From: Dama dama
Lineage: Eukaryota; Chordata; Mammalia; Artiodactyla; Cervidae
Direction of reading: 5' to 3'
NCBI RefSeq assembly: GCF_033118175.1
Contig: NC_083685.1
Span: 120,722,501-120,786,500 of the forward strand
Length of the DNA: 64,000 nucleotides
Part shown: positions 39,301-54,300 of the stretch, piece after piece
Layout: the number at the start of each line of letters is the position of its first letter
Position numbering within the stretch: the first letter of the stretch is position 1
Position numbers and translations under genes: made by a program
The notes under the pieces: model-generated
Seen by the model: the letters and a program-made list of their open reading frames with translations, nothing else
What the model was told of the DNA's origin: nothing
Databases searched by the model: none

Positions 39301-42300
39301 ACAGAAGAAACAGCACAAACTTGCCTGTTTACGCGTATGGAAGCAAACACAGGCAGACAATATGTAGGGCTGAGAAGTGGGCCTCAGGCATGTGGGGGGC
39401 AGGGGGACTTATTTTTAAACCCGCGTGTGTGCTGCTTTAATAAAAATTCAACCCCGACCGTGTGACTCAGCAGTTCCCCTTCCAGGCATATATGAAGTGT
39501 CCACACACATTTGTGCTGACTGCTGACACCAACAGCATTGAAACTGGTCAAAATGTGGAAACAGCCCTGATGTTCATCAGCTGGGGAATGGAATAATACT
39601 CCCTTGTGTAGACAAGGGAGTATTATTCAGCCATAAAAAGAATGGAGCTGACACACGCTACAACACGGATGCACTTCGAAGACACCCTCTTCAACTGAAA
39701 GAAGCTGGAAGCAAATGGGTCACCAAGGGTCAGTGCTTGCTTTCTTCTGTGTGAAACATCCAGGCAAAGCCATGGACACAGACACCAGGTCAGCAGCTTC
39801 CAGGGGCTGGGGGAGGGGGAGTGACCGCTAACGAGGATGGCTTGCATTTCTGGGATGAAGAAAAGTTTGGGAATGAGACAGCTGTGATGGGTGCACAACT
39901 CCCTGAATATACTAGAAAACACAGAGTTGTACACTTTCAGTGGTAACCGTGTGGCATGTGAATTATGTCCTGATAAAGCTGTCACCTAAAGAAAAAACTG
40001 AGCAATGATGTGAGAAGAAAGGCACGCTGGTCTCTGCCTCCCCCCCACCCCCCAACTTCCTGATATGGAGCTCCTAATCCCGTTATCTCCTGGTGATAGC
40101 AACGTCCTTTGTTCCAAAGAGGCAACTCTGCCTGGGCTCCTGGATGGGGGCTGGTCACCAGGAAGACCCAGCCACAGCCAGCATCAGAAGTAGAGGCCCC
40201 ACCCCATCCTCTAGGACAGGGGCTGGAGGCTGAGCTAACAACTGCTCATGCCTGGAAACTCCTTAAACACAGGGTTCAGATAGCTTCCAGGTTGGTGGAC
40301 ACACCCACATACTGGGATGGTAGGGCACCCCAACTCCACAGGGACAGAAGCTTCTGCGCTCGGCACCCTCCCAGACCTCGCCCTGGGCACCTGCTCCTCT
40401 GGCTGCTCACCTGGGTCCTTCATGACATTCTTAAGACAGTAAGCCTGCCCCTGAGTTCTGTGAGCTGTTCCAGCACACAGCCAGACCCGAGGAGGGAGTG
40501 GTGGGAAGCCCGTTTGTAGCCAAATCGGACAGAAGTGTGGGGAACCGGGGACCCTCGATTTGTGCCGGCCTCTAGGGTGGGGGGGGGGCAGTCTTTCAGG
40601 ACGAGGGTCTGCACTGACACCAGGGAGATGGTGTCAGAAGTGAGCTGAGCTGTGGGACTCCCGGCTGGGGTCCTCAGACACTGGAGGGCTCGCTGGTGCT
40701 GGAAAACCCACATCTGGTGTCAGAACTGTTGTGAGTGGAGGAAACAGGGTCTCCCCTTGGCTGGCGCCTTCCTGGACACACACAGTGGGAATTCCCATTT
40801 GGTGACAGACCCCATGGACCACAAACCCCTAGAGAGATCTCAAGAACCCACAAGTAAACCAGAAGTTCCCAGATTCAGGCTGGAGCCCAGACAGCAAATA
40901 GACTGGTGGGAGGAGGGACGTCCCTCCTGCAACGCCCAGTGTGGCCCCCGCCCCCTCCATGAGCAGACTTCATGGCAGGAGCCTGCCATCCGCTCACCAG
41001 GCCTGCTGTAACAACCCCCCCCCCAAGGACTTTGGCGAGGGGAAATTCGAGAATCTCACACGGATTTGCACATGTCCACCCTCACTCTGGGGCGTCTCCT
41101 CCCGGCCACCACAATCAACCATGATAAGAAAGTGCCCCTCTCACAGACAGGAGTTGTGTACACACACACAGGCTCACACTCAACACCCAAACTTCCTCTG
41201 AGGAGCCATCGCTGGGAGGCCCAGGAGCACCAGGCGGGGCCCACAAGTGGCCTCTGAGCTCAGAGCCAGCTGGTTTACAGCCATGACTGGTTACCAACGA
41301 GTTCAGGCCTCCATCCACCCAAACATCCAACATGTCACCAGCCAGGCCAAGCCTGCAGGCCTGACGTCCAGGGCAAGTTGGCTCGGCGTCCCCAAGAGGC
41401 CACGAGAGTCCCTCTAGAGCTACAGAGGACTTCCCCGCTGGCTCAGTCAGTAAAGAATCCACCTGCAATGCAGAGACCCGGTTTGATCCCTGGGTCAGGA
41501 AGATCCTCTGGAGAAGAAAATGGCTACCCACTCCAGTATTCTTGCCTGGAGAATCCCAGGGACAGAAGAACCTGGCAGGCTACAGTTCACAGGGTCTCAA
41601 GAGTCGAACACGACTTATCAACTAAACCACCACCACCTAGAGCTGGAGAGCTGGAGAGCTGGAGACCAGCCAGCTCTTTAAACACTGAAGGCCCACATCC
41701 AGGTGAGCAGCCAGCCCCCATGAGGAGTCTGGCCCTGGCTACTCACTCTGCCTGCCCTCGTCTCCACAGTCGCCAGCCCCTGCTCCCAGCCCAGGAAGGT
41801 CTGGAATTGCTTTGGTTTTTACACTGGCCTCAGGAAAACCCAGATGCTGCTCCTGCTCTGCCAGGGTGGCAGTCAACACACACAGCAGGCCTGCCAGGGA
41901 CGGCGCTGACTCAGGGCTGGGACGGTGGGGCCAGCTGGCCCACTGTGTCCTCAGACAAGGGAGTGGCAGAGGGTACCACAAAGCCCTGTGGTGGACTGGC
42001 CCAGCTTCCAAGGCAGGATGGTGTGAAAAGTCTGAAGGTGGACTGCTGGCGAGAGTGGGCGGGCTCTGCTGAAGACCATGTGGTGGGCAAGACGCAGGCA
42101 CCTCTGGGAGCCAGAATGAATGGGCACACAGAGAAACCAAACGCCCTCCAACCTGCCAAGAACCCGGGGTTGCTCTGAGGAGCCCACGGCTCTTTACATT
42201 CCACATCATGTGCCTCGATTATAAAAGAAACATGAGCTCCTGTTGGAAAGGTGTCAAACACAGAAAAAGTGGAAAGAAAAGAATCACACCCAGAAACTCC

Positions 42301-45300
42301 ACTTGTTAAGCTTCCGGGGTCTCCATCATGAGATAAGCATGCTCCCAGGGTATTTTTACAAAATCTGGTCACACCATGCCAAGGCTGTGTACCTTTTCTC
42401 ACTAATTTTTACACCAGAAACGTTTCCCCACACCATCAAAGGCCATCACCTGAGTCCACCTTTTCACATGGCTCCTCTATGCCAGCCAATTCAAGTTTTC
42501 CACAAACACCTATAAATGTGGATCTGCCTGTCTCCTCATCCCCAAACCATGCGTCTAAGGGGACCTGGAGCCGCCTGGTGCACCCTATGCACCCCACAGC
42601 CCTCACTAGCTCCGAGGGCAACTATTGTCTATCAGTTTAGGAAGTCTTTTCTTACTGGACAGGGAAAACACGACCCCAAATGAAAGAAGGACCAGACACA
42701 GGGTGGGGTCCCTGATCTGCCTGGGGACATCTGACTTCAGGGACCTCCGGGGTCTCTGCCATGTTTCAGGGTCTTACCGAGTTCTTTGGAGCCCTGGCTC
42801 TCGCTGGCCAGCTCGCCCATCTTCACCAGGGCGTCAAAATAGCCTTTGGCAGCATACGTCACACCTGAGAGAGGAGAGGAAGGGGTGGTTACTTCCCTCA
42901 TGAGGAAATTACCACCTGCAGCACCTACTCGGCCACCCTGCCCGCCTGCCACGCAGCTGCCTCCCCTGCGCCCAGCAGGCTCCAGCCGGGGCAGGACCTC
43001 CGCCCGTCTCTTGTTACATTCTCTTGTCCCAAAGCTGAGAGCACCTTCTCTAAGAACTCACTGTACTGTTCAGGTCCAGAGTTAATCCAGTCAAATTACA
43101 GGGTGCCACCCTGACCACAAGGCCCGGTGTCCCTGACGAGACGAGCACCAACCTCCGGGTGGAGACCTGCGAAGTTGCTTCGACAGGAAGACCACCCCCA
43201 GCCAGCCTGGGCTGAGGGCTCTGACAATGTCCTGTGTCTCAGGGTTGAGCCGTGCAAGTGGGAGTGAGTCACACACTCAAATCAGGCTAAAGGCAGCAGG
43301 CTGGGGGTGGGGGGTGGGGCCGCACACACCACCTCCCACGGCGACTTCTGCTCAAACCGGAGGCGGACCTGACTTTGCGGGGGATTTCGACGGCAAGCTC
43401 CAAGCCAGCTGACTTCCTGGGACCAAGCCCGGGGGCTGCTGCCCAGGACAGAGCTTCCTTCAGGAACTCAAAAGACCCTTCAAAAACCTTGGGAGTGTCT
43501 ACAAACCCCTTCATCGGAGGAGCCCCCTCCACACCACCCTTCAGGCTGGAAGGAGAACGAGGGCACCTCCAGAGTGGGGCCGTGGGGAGCATCCACCATA
43601 ATTACAATTTCTAATCCGTTTTCTCCAGAATCCAGTTAGGGGCTTATAACTGGGCACTCAATCAAATTTTATTTAGGTAGTTTTCAATTAAGTGCACGCA
43701 GTCGGGAGCTCGTGCGGGCTCTGTGCCCCAGGGGCTGGAGTGCCCGCTGCTTGAGCAGGGTGGGCTCCTTGGAAGAGACAACAGGAAAGCCTAGAGAGTC
43801 CCGGCCTGGCCTTGGGGAGGTCAAGGGCCGTTGAGGGGCTCTGTCCCTTGGGGAGGTCCAGGAAAACAGGGAGGGGAGGACGCCTTCAGACCTCCTCCCA
43901 CCCCGGTCTACACAGAACTCACAGTGGGGTGATGATGAGAGGCCTGGAAGGAGGCGTGTGCCTCACATCCAAGCAACTAGGGCATGTGAGCAGGAGCCCA
44001 GGCGGGCCGTGATGGGTTCCCCCAAGGCCGACGACCTGCGCGGCGGAGAATGAAGTGTCGTCACTCCCAAGAGAAAGCCCACAGGGGTGAGACATGTCCT
44101 TGGATGTTTCTTTCAGGAAATGAACCACTGTCGGCCTGAAACGTGCTGGCTGACCCACCCACTTCCAGAGTTGGCCCTGTGTCCACGGTGTGCACAGAAC
44201 ATCACGGGCCTCCGTGGTGCGGCACCTACGGCCTACACCCTTGCTCAGCCATGTCGGGCTTCTGGAAACATCTTTGTCCATCCCTCATCAGGGCCTGTGA
44301 AGCTGTCCACCTGCTCAGACATCCTCACTCCCACCCGCAGGCCTCACCTGCCAGTGCCTTTTCGTAGTTCTTGCCCATGGCGATGAAGTTCCGCAGGCTG
44401 GGGTTGAACTGTTCCATGATGGTCTGGAAGAGAGCAGAGAACAGCATTAGGGGCAAGACACCTGGCCACTTGGAGGCCTGAATGGTGAGGGGAAAATCAC
44501 GCAGGCATCATACGTGGGTCGAGCCCACGAAGTCACAGCCGGGCTTCGGGTCCAAACTGCAGCTCGGTCCCTGCTGAATGTCCTCTGACAAGTGACGTTC
44601 CAGAGCCTCGGTACCAACACCTGTACAATAGGGGAAAGGCCAGAACCTGCTCCATCAGGGCCTGGCAGATCAAACAAGTGAGCATGTGCAGGACGCGTGG
44701 GGCCATGCCCGGCATATAGCTGGCACTCAGACACGCTGCGCTGAGGAGCCATTACCCCATCTGGCAGGGCTGAGTCAGTGAGGAAGGCCCCCAGCAGGCC
44801 ACATACAAAAGGCTCATCGCCGCCTGGAGCCCCCTCCCACCATGATCTTCACTCAACACATCAATTACCAAACATCAGCTCTGATTAGAGCAACGCGCAG
44901 CCTGATTGCAAACACTGCACGATGAATAAGCCAGCAGCTCTGGATCCGCGCACCCGATGGACTCAAGTCTTGGTGCCAATAGCACCAGTTCTTAGATTGA
45001 AGAAATCAGATTTTCACTGTGAGGGCCAAATAAATGTTTTAATTACGAGGCATAAAAACAGGCGCACACAAACAACAGCCAAATGTGAGCTCCACTGGGT
45101 AATGTGCCCTGACGGTCGGGTGCCAGCCCCAGTCAGCGAGAACACCGCAAGGGACTTTTAAGGAAAACCCTGTCTCAGCCACATCCCACATCTCCGGGTC
45201 AGTTATCGTGATTGCGTCTGATCTTTCCTGAGGGTAAGAGATAAACGCCGCCAAGGAGGGGAAGTCGCCTGGCCCTGTGGGCAGACCATGGAGGCCCAGG

Positions 45301-48300
45301 TGCTTCTGCATGAACATGGGCAGCGCCAGCCCCTGCCCACCTGGCACACAGGCAATCCCAGCCCCGCTCTCCTCCATGTTCCTGGCCCTCAGTCAGCGGG
45401 ACCAACACAGATTCCAAGGAGGGCTGTGGGATCACACCCAACATGTGTCCCAATTCACAGGGCAGGTGCACCTTCCTTTCTGGACAAGGCAAAGGGATGG
45501 GCACCTGCCATGTGCTGCAGCAGGGCTGAGGCACACGGGGGACACAGCAGTGACCCAAAGGACCAAGTCCTGGGAGGGGAGACAGGCCCATGTCACACAC
45601 TGGGCAGGATCCCACGCCCAGAGAACAGGAGGGAAGGACACGGCTCAGCCCAGAGGGGACACCGGGGAGAGAAGCATGTTGTTGAGAGAGGAGGGCTTCA
45701 GGCAGGTGCGTGTAAAGGCCCCGAGGCCAGGGCCTGCTGGTGTCAGGCACAGGATGGCAGGAGCCAGGGAAAGGGTGGTGGGAGGGAAGAACAAGCAGAA
45801 GTGGTGCAGTAATGGCCAACCCCCCAGCCTCACAGCCCGTGGTGGGGACGCCTCTTTCTCTGAACAGGATGGGAAGCCAAGGGTCCATCCGAAACATTTC
45901 AAAAGGAAATGTACCCCTTGGCTGCTCCAAGGATACCAGATTGTAGCCAAGACTACTCAGATGCAGGCCACCCCTCAGAGCTGCTCAGAAACCTAAGAGG
46001 TGAAGGTTCAGTGGAAAGTTGGCCCCATCACAATGAGGGACGGAGCTCAGTGGTCTGGAGACCACTCTGGTGGAGAACCTGGGTCTAGATTCATCCAACC
46101 CAAGAAGAGCCTTAAGAGTCAGAGCAGGGTGTCAGGTAACAGGCAGTGGATGAGGGACTGACGTCCAGGCAGGCTGCAGAGGGGCCCCAGGTTAGACTGT
46201 CTGTTGAGGGTGCACGCACAGGCTGGCTGAGCCCTCCGCCTCGCTGCTCAACACCACCCAAACCTGCGTTGGGGCAGAGAAATGCTGGCGGGTGCATGTG
46301 TTTGTTTGTCCAAAGGAAATGGACCCAAAGCAGAGCATAGACCTAGTGAGGGTAGCTTCTGACCCCGATTCTGTGTTCCAGACGTGCACACAAGTGAGTG
46401 TGTATATGTGTGTGTATACGCGTGCAGTTTCAGTGTAAGATGTGTGTCTTACTGCAGTGATAGGCATGGAGCCGAGACAGAGCCCTGGGGTGGGGGACCT
46501 GTGAGAGCCGACCTGGGGTGCAGAGCTCTAGGACCACCCCCAGGGCAGAAGAGGAGGCTCCGCAGCTCCCACCCGGAGCCCGAAACATCCTGAGTGACAG
46601 CAAACAACAGCCTGCGGCCGCCCAGGCCAACAGAGGGGGTCACCGCAGCAGCCCGCCCACACCCGCCCAGTGACACATGGGGACAGCCGCCAGGTTTCGC
46701 TTCCTTAGTGCAGCAGCTGAGCTCATGCACGAGGAATGTGGGTGCGAGGGGGCAGGGCAGGAGGGGCGCTGGGGTGCCGGCCAGGCCACCTGGGCAGGGC
46801 ACTGCCTGCTCACACAGGTGCTGCTGACTCGCCTGCCTGAGGCAGGGGCAGCGACCTAAACGCTGTGGGGCTGGGGAAGCAGGAGGCCCTCCCGCCCTGG
46901 CCGGAAAGCTGTCCTTCCTTCCAGCTCCTCACAGACACCGCCCTGGTGGGAGAGCGGGCTCCCAGCTGCCTCCAGGTCACTGAGTGCTCAGAACTGCGAC
47001 CACCAGACACAGGCCAGGTCTAAGACCACCTTGTCCGGAGGGACCCTGGAGGCCTGAGAAGGGCTCAGCCCCTCTGGTGGGGCTCCTCCCCGTGGGAGGC
47101 GGCCCTCTCAGAGCCCGAGCCCAAGGCTGTCCCAGGGCTCAGGCAGACGCTCTTGGACCCAGGAGGCCATGCTGTCCCCAGGCCTGTGACAGGCCCAAAC
47201 CTACCCTCAGAGACCTGCAGTGGGACCCTGGCACCCCCACTGCAAGTGAGCGCTCCCCTAACTAGGGGCCTGTGCAGCCCCTCCACACATCACAGGGCCC
47301 CGGAGGGGCAAGTCAGAGGCCAACAGAGGCCCGGTGAGCAGGCCAGGAAGGCCCCGGGGCTCTGTTACCTGTTACTTTTTCAGAAGTGAGGGAATGATGG
47401 CGTCGTTCTGTGGGACTTCACTGGAAGGATGGAGGGAGTTGAGATTCAAACCCACAGCACGTGCCGGGGCTGGAGACGGGAGCTCGCTTCCTTACTAATG
47501 CCAAAGGGCGTGTGCAACCGAAGTCCAGGCCAGGAGGGCGGCCTCCTCGCACACACCTCTCTGTAGCATGAGGCCAACCTCACGCCTGTTGTGGAACTCC
47601 GGGGCGCTCAGGAGAGGCCCTGCACCAAGATCACTTCCTTGCAGCCAGGACAGAGACCCAACGACATGGGCAATGACCAGCGCCTTCTGCAAACTCATGC
47701 CTGTGCTGCGCAAGTGAGACCAAACCCCTTCAAGTGTGGCGCTGTGGCACACGGCGACCGGGCCTGCCTCCTCGCAGGGGTCCTGGGCTGAGTGCCACGT
47801 TCAGAACCAGCATCTTCTTTTACTTACTCCCTGGCTGGCTCAGGATCTATAAGGTGCCAGCAGGGAGCGGGGCTGCCACGAGGGCTCCCTGCCACCCCCA
47901 CTGCACACACGCTCCAGAAGGGTCAGGAAGAGAAGGGGTCCCTGCTAGAGACACTTGCGAGCTTGGTGCAGTTCCTGGTGGCCCTCTTGCCGAGATGGCA
48001 CACAGCCCATGTCCCTGCCACCCTGCGGTCCCAGGAATCCAGGCCTTAAGGCAAATCTCCAAGGCAGGGTCAGCCCTGCCCCCACCTGGGGCCCCCCAGC
48101 CCTGCATTTCTACGGGCGTCAGTGGGAGGGGCCAGGCCCGGCTGCATGGGCAGCGTTGGCAGGTCCCCAGGAGCCTTCCTGCCCGGCTGGCTCCTGGGCA
48201 TCCCAGCGCCTGCGCAGTGACACCGTTTTGACTGACTTGGGTCACAGGTCTGCCTGGCCAGTGAGGACAAAGGGCAGCAGGACAGCCCCATCTCCACCTT

Positions 48301-51300
48301 GGGGTCACAAGGAGTGAGGGAGCTCTGCCAAGGGACTATGCTCCGGCTGTGCCCGCGCCCAGGGTCCCCCGCTCGCCATCTTGGGGATCCTGTTTATCCC
48401 TCAGCTCTGCCTCCTGGTGACAAACCCTTCCAAAACTCTCCTGGCAGGACCGCAACAAACAAAGAGCAAAGCTTCTCTGCTTACGGAAGTGACGTGCCTC
48501 CTGTTTCCCCTCCAGCTCTCGTGCAGTCTAGGAGACGGGCCCCAGGGGTCCGCCTGCGCCCCATGCACACGTGCACATGTGTGCACGCGTGGGTGTGTGC
48601 ATGTGTGCTGCGGTCAAGCCAGGCTGCACCCTCCCTACACACTCAACCTTTGGAAGGAAAAACTCAGGCAATGAGACCACACTGGACTCCACCGGTGGCC
48701 TGGGTCGGGGGGGGCGGCCTTACACACTTATCACCCCGAGTCCTCACTGGACTGGTGATGGGTGCTGCTGTCCACTTTACGGATGGACAGGAGGAGGTTC
48801 AGGGAGGCTAGGAGCCAGTCTTCTGGGTCCTGGTAGAGCCAGTCCCAGCTTCAATGCAGGTTGGCCACACAACCCAGCTTGTCCCACTCTCCATACGGGC
48901 CTTAGTGTTCTCCAGGCGGGCCGCCAAGGCAGGCAGGATAGAACCAGGTGCCACCCGGCAACTCGGCCTGCCCTGGGCTCCCTTAGGAGCCACGTTCTAG
49001 CAACATAAGGGCAAAGGCTGATGCCAGGACACCTGGTGCCTGCCTCATCCACTCTCCCCAGACACACGGCCTCAGCCTCCAAGGGGCCTGACTACTCCCG
49101 AGCACCGGCCCACACATCCTACCTCTGTCACAGGCAGAACAGGCACCAGCTTTGGGGCCAACGACCCACACCCGGTTGGGTGCCACCATCCACGCTCTTC
49201 TGGGGAAAGCTGGCAGCATTCCTCAAAGGAGGCTGTCCTCGCCTGAGGCTGCTGCCCCCCTTCCAGAGCACCAACCGCGTGAGGCTCTGGGCAGAGGGCC
49301 CGGCTCACACTGAAGGAGGGGTGGGGTGAGAGGGGCATGAGGGATCACCCTCCTGAGACAGAGAGTCTGGCCTCTTGGGGCAGCGCTGCGTGACTCCCGC
49401 CTCTGCTCCCCTATGATCACTGGGACCTCTGTCCTGGGGACCTTCCTCAAAGGAAGGAAGCCAGCTGGGGAAGTTCCGAGAGCGCGGGGAAGGTTGCCTG
49501 GAGGAGGCGGGTCTTGAGCTGGAGCTCTCTTGGCTCCAGCCAGAGAGAAGACGACAATGGGTTTGCACTTGAGAAACAGCAGACGCGGCGGCTTCCACTT
49601 CCACATGAAACGGCCTGAGGGGAGGACGGGAGAGCCAAAGCTGGCGGTAGCTGCAGAAAAGGCCGCAAAGGAACAAGAACACACCAAACAGTGCTCCACA
49701 GCGCCTGGTTTCACTGCAACAGTGCCAGGCTCCCCTCCCCCATGCCCAAGAGACACCCCACGGAGAAGAGCCCCCACCCGACATGTGCATTCTCAGCCCA
49801 ACAACCTCCAGGGGGGCACAGGCCAGGGTCCCACCAAGGCAGGGAGTGGCCAAGCTCGCCACAGCCTCCCAAGGAGGGCGCACGCGAGAGGACCCGGCCT
49901 CAGGAACCAAGGTACCAGGGCTGCTCAGCAGCAAAATGGAGGTTCTCAGCCTCCATCAGCTTCTGGGGAAGTCACCAGCATTAGAACAAAGTGACAACTT
50001 GTGTCTTGGACACGGAGCCCAGAGTGACACCGGGGAACACAGCCCGTTACCCCTGTGGGCCCTGCGCCTCAGGCTAGGCGACACCAGGAGAAAGACCAAC
50101 TCGGGCCAACTCTCCTGGTCCGAGTCCGAGGGTGGGGGAACGGCACGGACAGTGCAAGGTGAGGAAGGAGCTGCCAAGCTCTCAGGGCCCCCCAAGCCCC
50201 CTGCTCCCTGCAGGGACCAGGCATCATCACTGACTCCTAGGGCTGAGGATACCCAACTCTCACCCCAGCTCTCTCTCGGGACCTGGATCCTCAGATGCCT
50301 CCAGCCTGACCCCTCCTGGAACAGGTCCCGGGGGCAGGAAGCCCTAAGTGGGCTCAGGCTGGGGAAGGGGTCCAGTGAGCACTGACTGGGGACTGTCCCA
50401 CTGGGAGAGCCGCCCCCGCAGGAACTGGACAAATCCATTAGACCAGGAGTCGCAAAGCAGGGTCCAAACACAGGCCCCGCCAGCCTAGCCACTTCCTTCC
50501 TATCCAGAGGCACCTCTGGCCAGTCCTGACTTTGGTGGGGCATGGCCCAGTAGGCCCCAGACATCTTCCAGTGTCCAGGCCCAGCCATACCTGCCCCAAC
50601 TGCTCGGCCAGGCCCCAGGGCACATGCCTTCCAACTCTTTCTGTGCCGGGTCAGTGCTAAGCTGGAGCCCAGGCTCCCCGAGTCACTTTCATGGCAAAGC
50701 CAGCGTGCTCCTGGGAAAGTCCTCACAGTGTTAAGAACTGAGAGCTGCCATCTGACTGAGTAACATGGAAAACCTTCAGGGGCTGGAAACACAGGTCCCT
50801 GTGATTCAGACAGTAGCACCCAGGACAACCCCCAGGTACCAGCCTGCTGCACCTTTGGGTGGGGGGCCCACAACTGCCTGGTGTCAGGGACTGAATTCCT
50901 CCCCTAAAGATTCATGTGTTAGGCCCAACTGCAGCATCTCATTGTAAAGACGCCCTCCAAAAACAATCACCAGGGACAATGCAGGTAAAAACAAGGTCAT
51001 GGGGATGGACCCCAAGTGCACAGAACTGCTCCTTCTAAGAAAAGATCAGGACACAGACACACAGAGGGACGACCATGTGAGGACACAGGCAGAAGTCAGC
51101 CTCCACAGGCCCAGGAGGAACCACCCTGCTCACACCTGGATCCCGGCCTCCAGGCTTCAGATGAGACACACCTGTCTGTTGTTCAGGCACACATGGTGCT
51201 TTGTTTGGCAGCCCGAGCAGACCCAATGGTTGGACCAATCCCCGCTTGCCCTGTGAAGACCCAGCCATCAGTTCTCTTATCGTTTGTTTACTGCTTGACT

Positions 51301-54300
51301 GGTTAGAACATTCCAGGGCTGCTGACCTGTCCTTGTCCCTGGGAAGGCTCTGATCTGAGTTTCACAAGGCTGGGCTCCTTGCTGGATGAGGAACCTCAAT
51401 GAGCAAGCAAGGACACAGCCCCGGACACTCTGGAGCTGTGCTCCTCTTGCTTCCTGCCTTCCTCCGCTGGGGGGAATGAGCCAGCCCAGTAGGCTGTCGT
51501 GCCGGCGGGAACACAGGCTCCTCAGCACCTGGGAAATCAGACAGCAACAACAGAGGCCTCGCCTGGGCCTCCCTGCCCTCACCACGGACTACCTGCTCCT
51601 CCAAGAACTTTCCATCCTGAAAGCCTAATACTCCCTGTGGCCAGGAAGGGTTCTCTGATCCAGCTAATTGTGAAAGAGAAAATGGTGGCACCTGAAGCCC
51701 GCAGGACTCCCAAGTGGAAAAACAGAACAGGTTTGAAGCCACAGGGCAGGCCTGGCTCCAGCTCCAGCTCAGTCGAGCACCCGGGCTGGGCTGGGACACA
51801 CCGCTTCACATCTCGGAGGCTCCTTCACACGCTGGGACGCGCAGAGCCCCTCGTGAAGCAGCATAGAGATAAACAAGGTCACACACACCACTCCCAGCAC
51901 GGTACCTGGACAGAGTGGCCCACTGAAGGCTTTTCACAATCATTCAGGATTACCAGCCAACCTCAAAACCCCAGGTGGCCAGAGCACCTCCGCCAGCACA
52001 GAGCCAGAATGAGAGCACGTGAGACCGTCCGGGCCCGGCAGCCAGCCTCACGATCCCCTGCCTGGTGGGACCTGTGCAAGAAGCCTGCAACCAGGCCACC
52101 TGCCTGGACCGGACTGAGGCCCCGGCTGCCTCCCAGCTGTGACCAGCAAGGTCCTGGATCCTCAAGGGCAGGGCTGGCCATGGCCTGAGCACCATCAGTC
52201 CCCTGGAGTGCAAACGACATGACTTCCGTGGGAGGGGCAGGAAGGAAGAAATGGAGGTGTGGACAACAGATCGCTTCTGCCAGGCTGTCCGCTAGGTCAG
52301 AGGGGGCTCCACTGGCCCCAGAGTGGGCTCAGAAGAGCAGTGGGTGTAGAGAGACCCCTGGTTCCCTCCACCTGGGCCACATCAGCGACACTTCGGCCTT
52401 CACTACACCCTCTTCTTTGAACAGCCCCACTGGAAACAGCAAAGGCCACTCTGGCTCAGCAGGTCAGCTCTGCCCACGCTTGGCTCCTGGAGACACAAAT
52501 GCCCTGCTGGATGGAAGTCTAGCTCCCAGGTGTGGGGGCATGCCCTCTCTCCTACCAAGCTCCCACCCTCATTCTGATGTCAAGATGTCGACTTCTTTCA
52601 CAGCACAGACACCTGTGAAATCCTAGCAAGTTTCACAACCCGTTACGTGTGTGTCATCACCCGCACAGGCCTGCCTGATGGCTGTCCCTAGCTTGGCTGA
52701 GCGGGGACGTTACGTCCACACACCACTTAGCGACTAAGAAGGAACAGAGATCCTGGCTATTGTGGGGGAAACTTCTCCGATCAAGGAACAAAATGTCAGC
52801 AAACAAAGTGGCAGAACAAGGGTCTGAGAGCTTGGAAGGAACTCCCCCACCCCGCCATGACCAACACCTGGATGGCCAGAGGTGGGGCTCAGGGGATGCT
52901 CTGACACGAACAACTGTGAGCTGAACCAAAGCTCCTTAGAGTCAGACTCTGAATCCAAAGAGGTTTTAGGAAAATCTTGCCAATTTATTTCATGTGCATT
53001 TGACATACAACTTTTAAAACATCTGTCCAAATAATTCTAAAAGAACTGTTTTCATAACTAGAAAACCAATTTCCCAAGCAAGAAAAAGACACTCTGTTCC
53101 AACTGGTGGCCCCGACTCCTCCTTGTGGTCCAACCACTCCCAGGACCTCACAACTCAGGGTACTCGCCATAGAGGACACACGGCCCTCTCACACACACCC
53201 TGAGGGTTTGCAGGAGGCCCTTTGACTGCTCACCTCACAGCCCAGGGCGTCAGGGCATCAGGACAGGCTCTACCAGGTCCTGGTCAAGCCCTGGAGCCGC
53301 AAGGGAAGCCTGGAGGGATCCACGACCATCCTGGTCACTGTTCACGCCCCATCAGCGAGGCTGCACATGACCAGAGCCAGGGGGAGAAAAGGCAGGAGCC
53401 CCCTGGACATCCCACAGGCGTGGAGGACGAGACGAGACTTCCAAGGCAGAGAATGGCTCCTGCGATGAAACTTGGGAGGAGAGGCCAGAGGCAGCTGGAG
53501 GTGCCAACCTGAGACCCCGCTGCCCTGGGCAGACAGAAAGGGGTCCTGTTGAAACCCACTGGACACTGAGTCACAGGTGCAGATCCCCTGCCTGCCCCCA
53601 AGGTGTGCAAGGTCACCTCCGAGAGACAGGATGCCTTGGCTCTCAGCATGCCCTGGCTTCACACTACCAGCTGTCCCCTTGGGTCCCCAGGACACAGCAG
53701 CACCAGGTGCTTCTGGCTAATACCCTGGCCTACCTTTAGGCCCTGAGAAGGGACACAAGCTTGCCACCGCCTCCAGAACCTCCAGGGGTCCTGGGCTACT
53801 GCCTGTGGAGCAAAGAGCTGAGAGACCAGATCCACGACCAAGACGGTCACAGCGATGCACACACGGGGGCCCCAGAACCAGAAACGAGTCTCAGCCACTG
53901 CTAAGCACTGACACACACATGCCAGCCATACTTCCAGGCGGGGGGGCCCCCACAGTCAGGAGCCACGTGGGTCCTAAGTCACCACACCTGGCTGCTCGAT
54001 AGCATGTCAGGTGGGGACAGAAGGATTTTCCCCAGTAAAAGAAGCCTGCTGCTGGAGCCCCTGGGTGCAGACCCTCGGGCGCCCCACCCCTCTGGTTGGG
54101 GCCCCTTGTGTTATTTCACAGCTGTGCAGTGCCATCAGGACCAGGATGAATCAGGGCGGGGGCGGGGGGAGGACAGCGGAGGCAGGTGCGGGCACGGTCC
54201 ATGCCTGCCTGTAATTACCAAGGCCGCAGGCTGCAGACAGTAGCGGAGCACTGACACCCCACTGGGCACCTGGTGCAGGGTGTCCAGTGGGCAAAGGCCT

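Larger units (their letters stand above)
21308..42777 (-). other. BAIAP2: BAIAP2 intron 3 (longest intron)
   Basis: 21,470 bp. Recognised contents: a CHR-2-like SINE (22.85 kb), a TG-rich tract (23.2-23.4 kb), a CA repeat (25.6 kb), an antisense L1 piece (26.0-26.4 kb), an inverted repeat (28.7-29.0 kb), two sense L1 pieces (38.4-40.0 kb, the first interrupted by a SINE) and an antisense Bov-tA (41.4 kb). No embedded gene or retrocopy was recognised in the rest. Confidence 0.85.

Noticed and set aside
49956..50873. 305-codon minus-strand open frame in intron 1
   Set aside because: Ser/Pro/Gly-rich, unfamiliar, with no exon-like splice sites that I could support.
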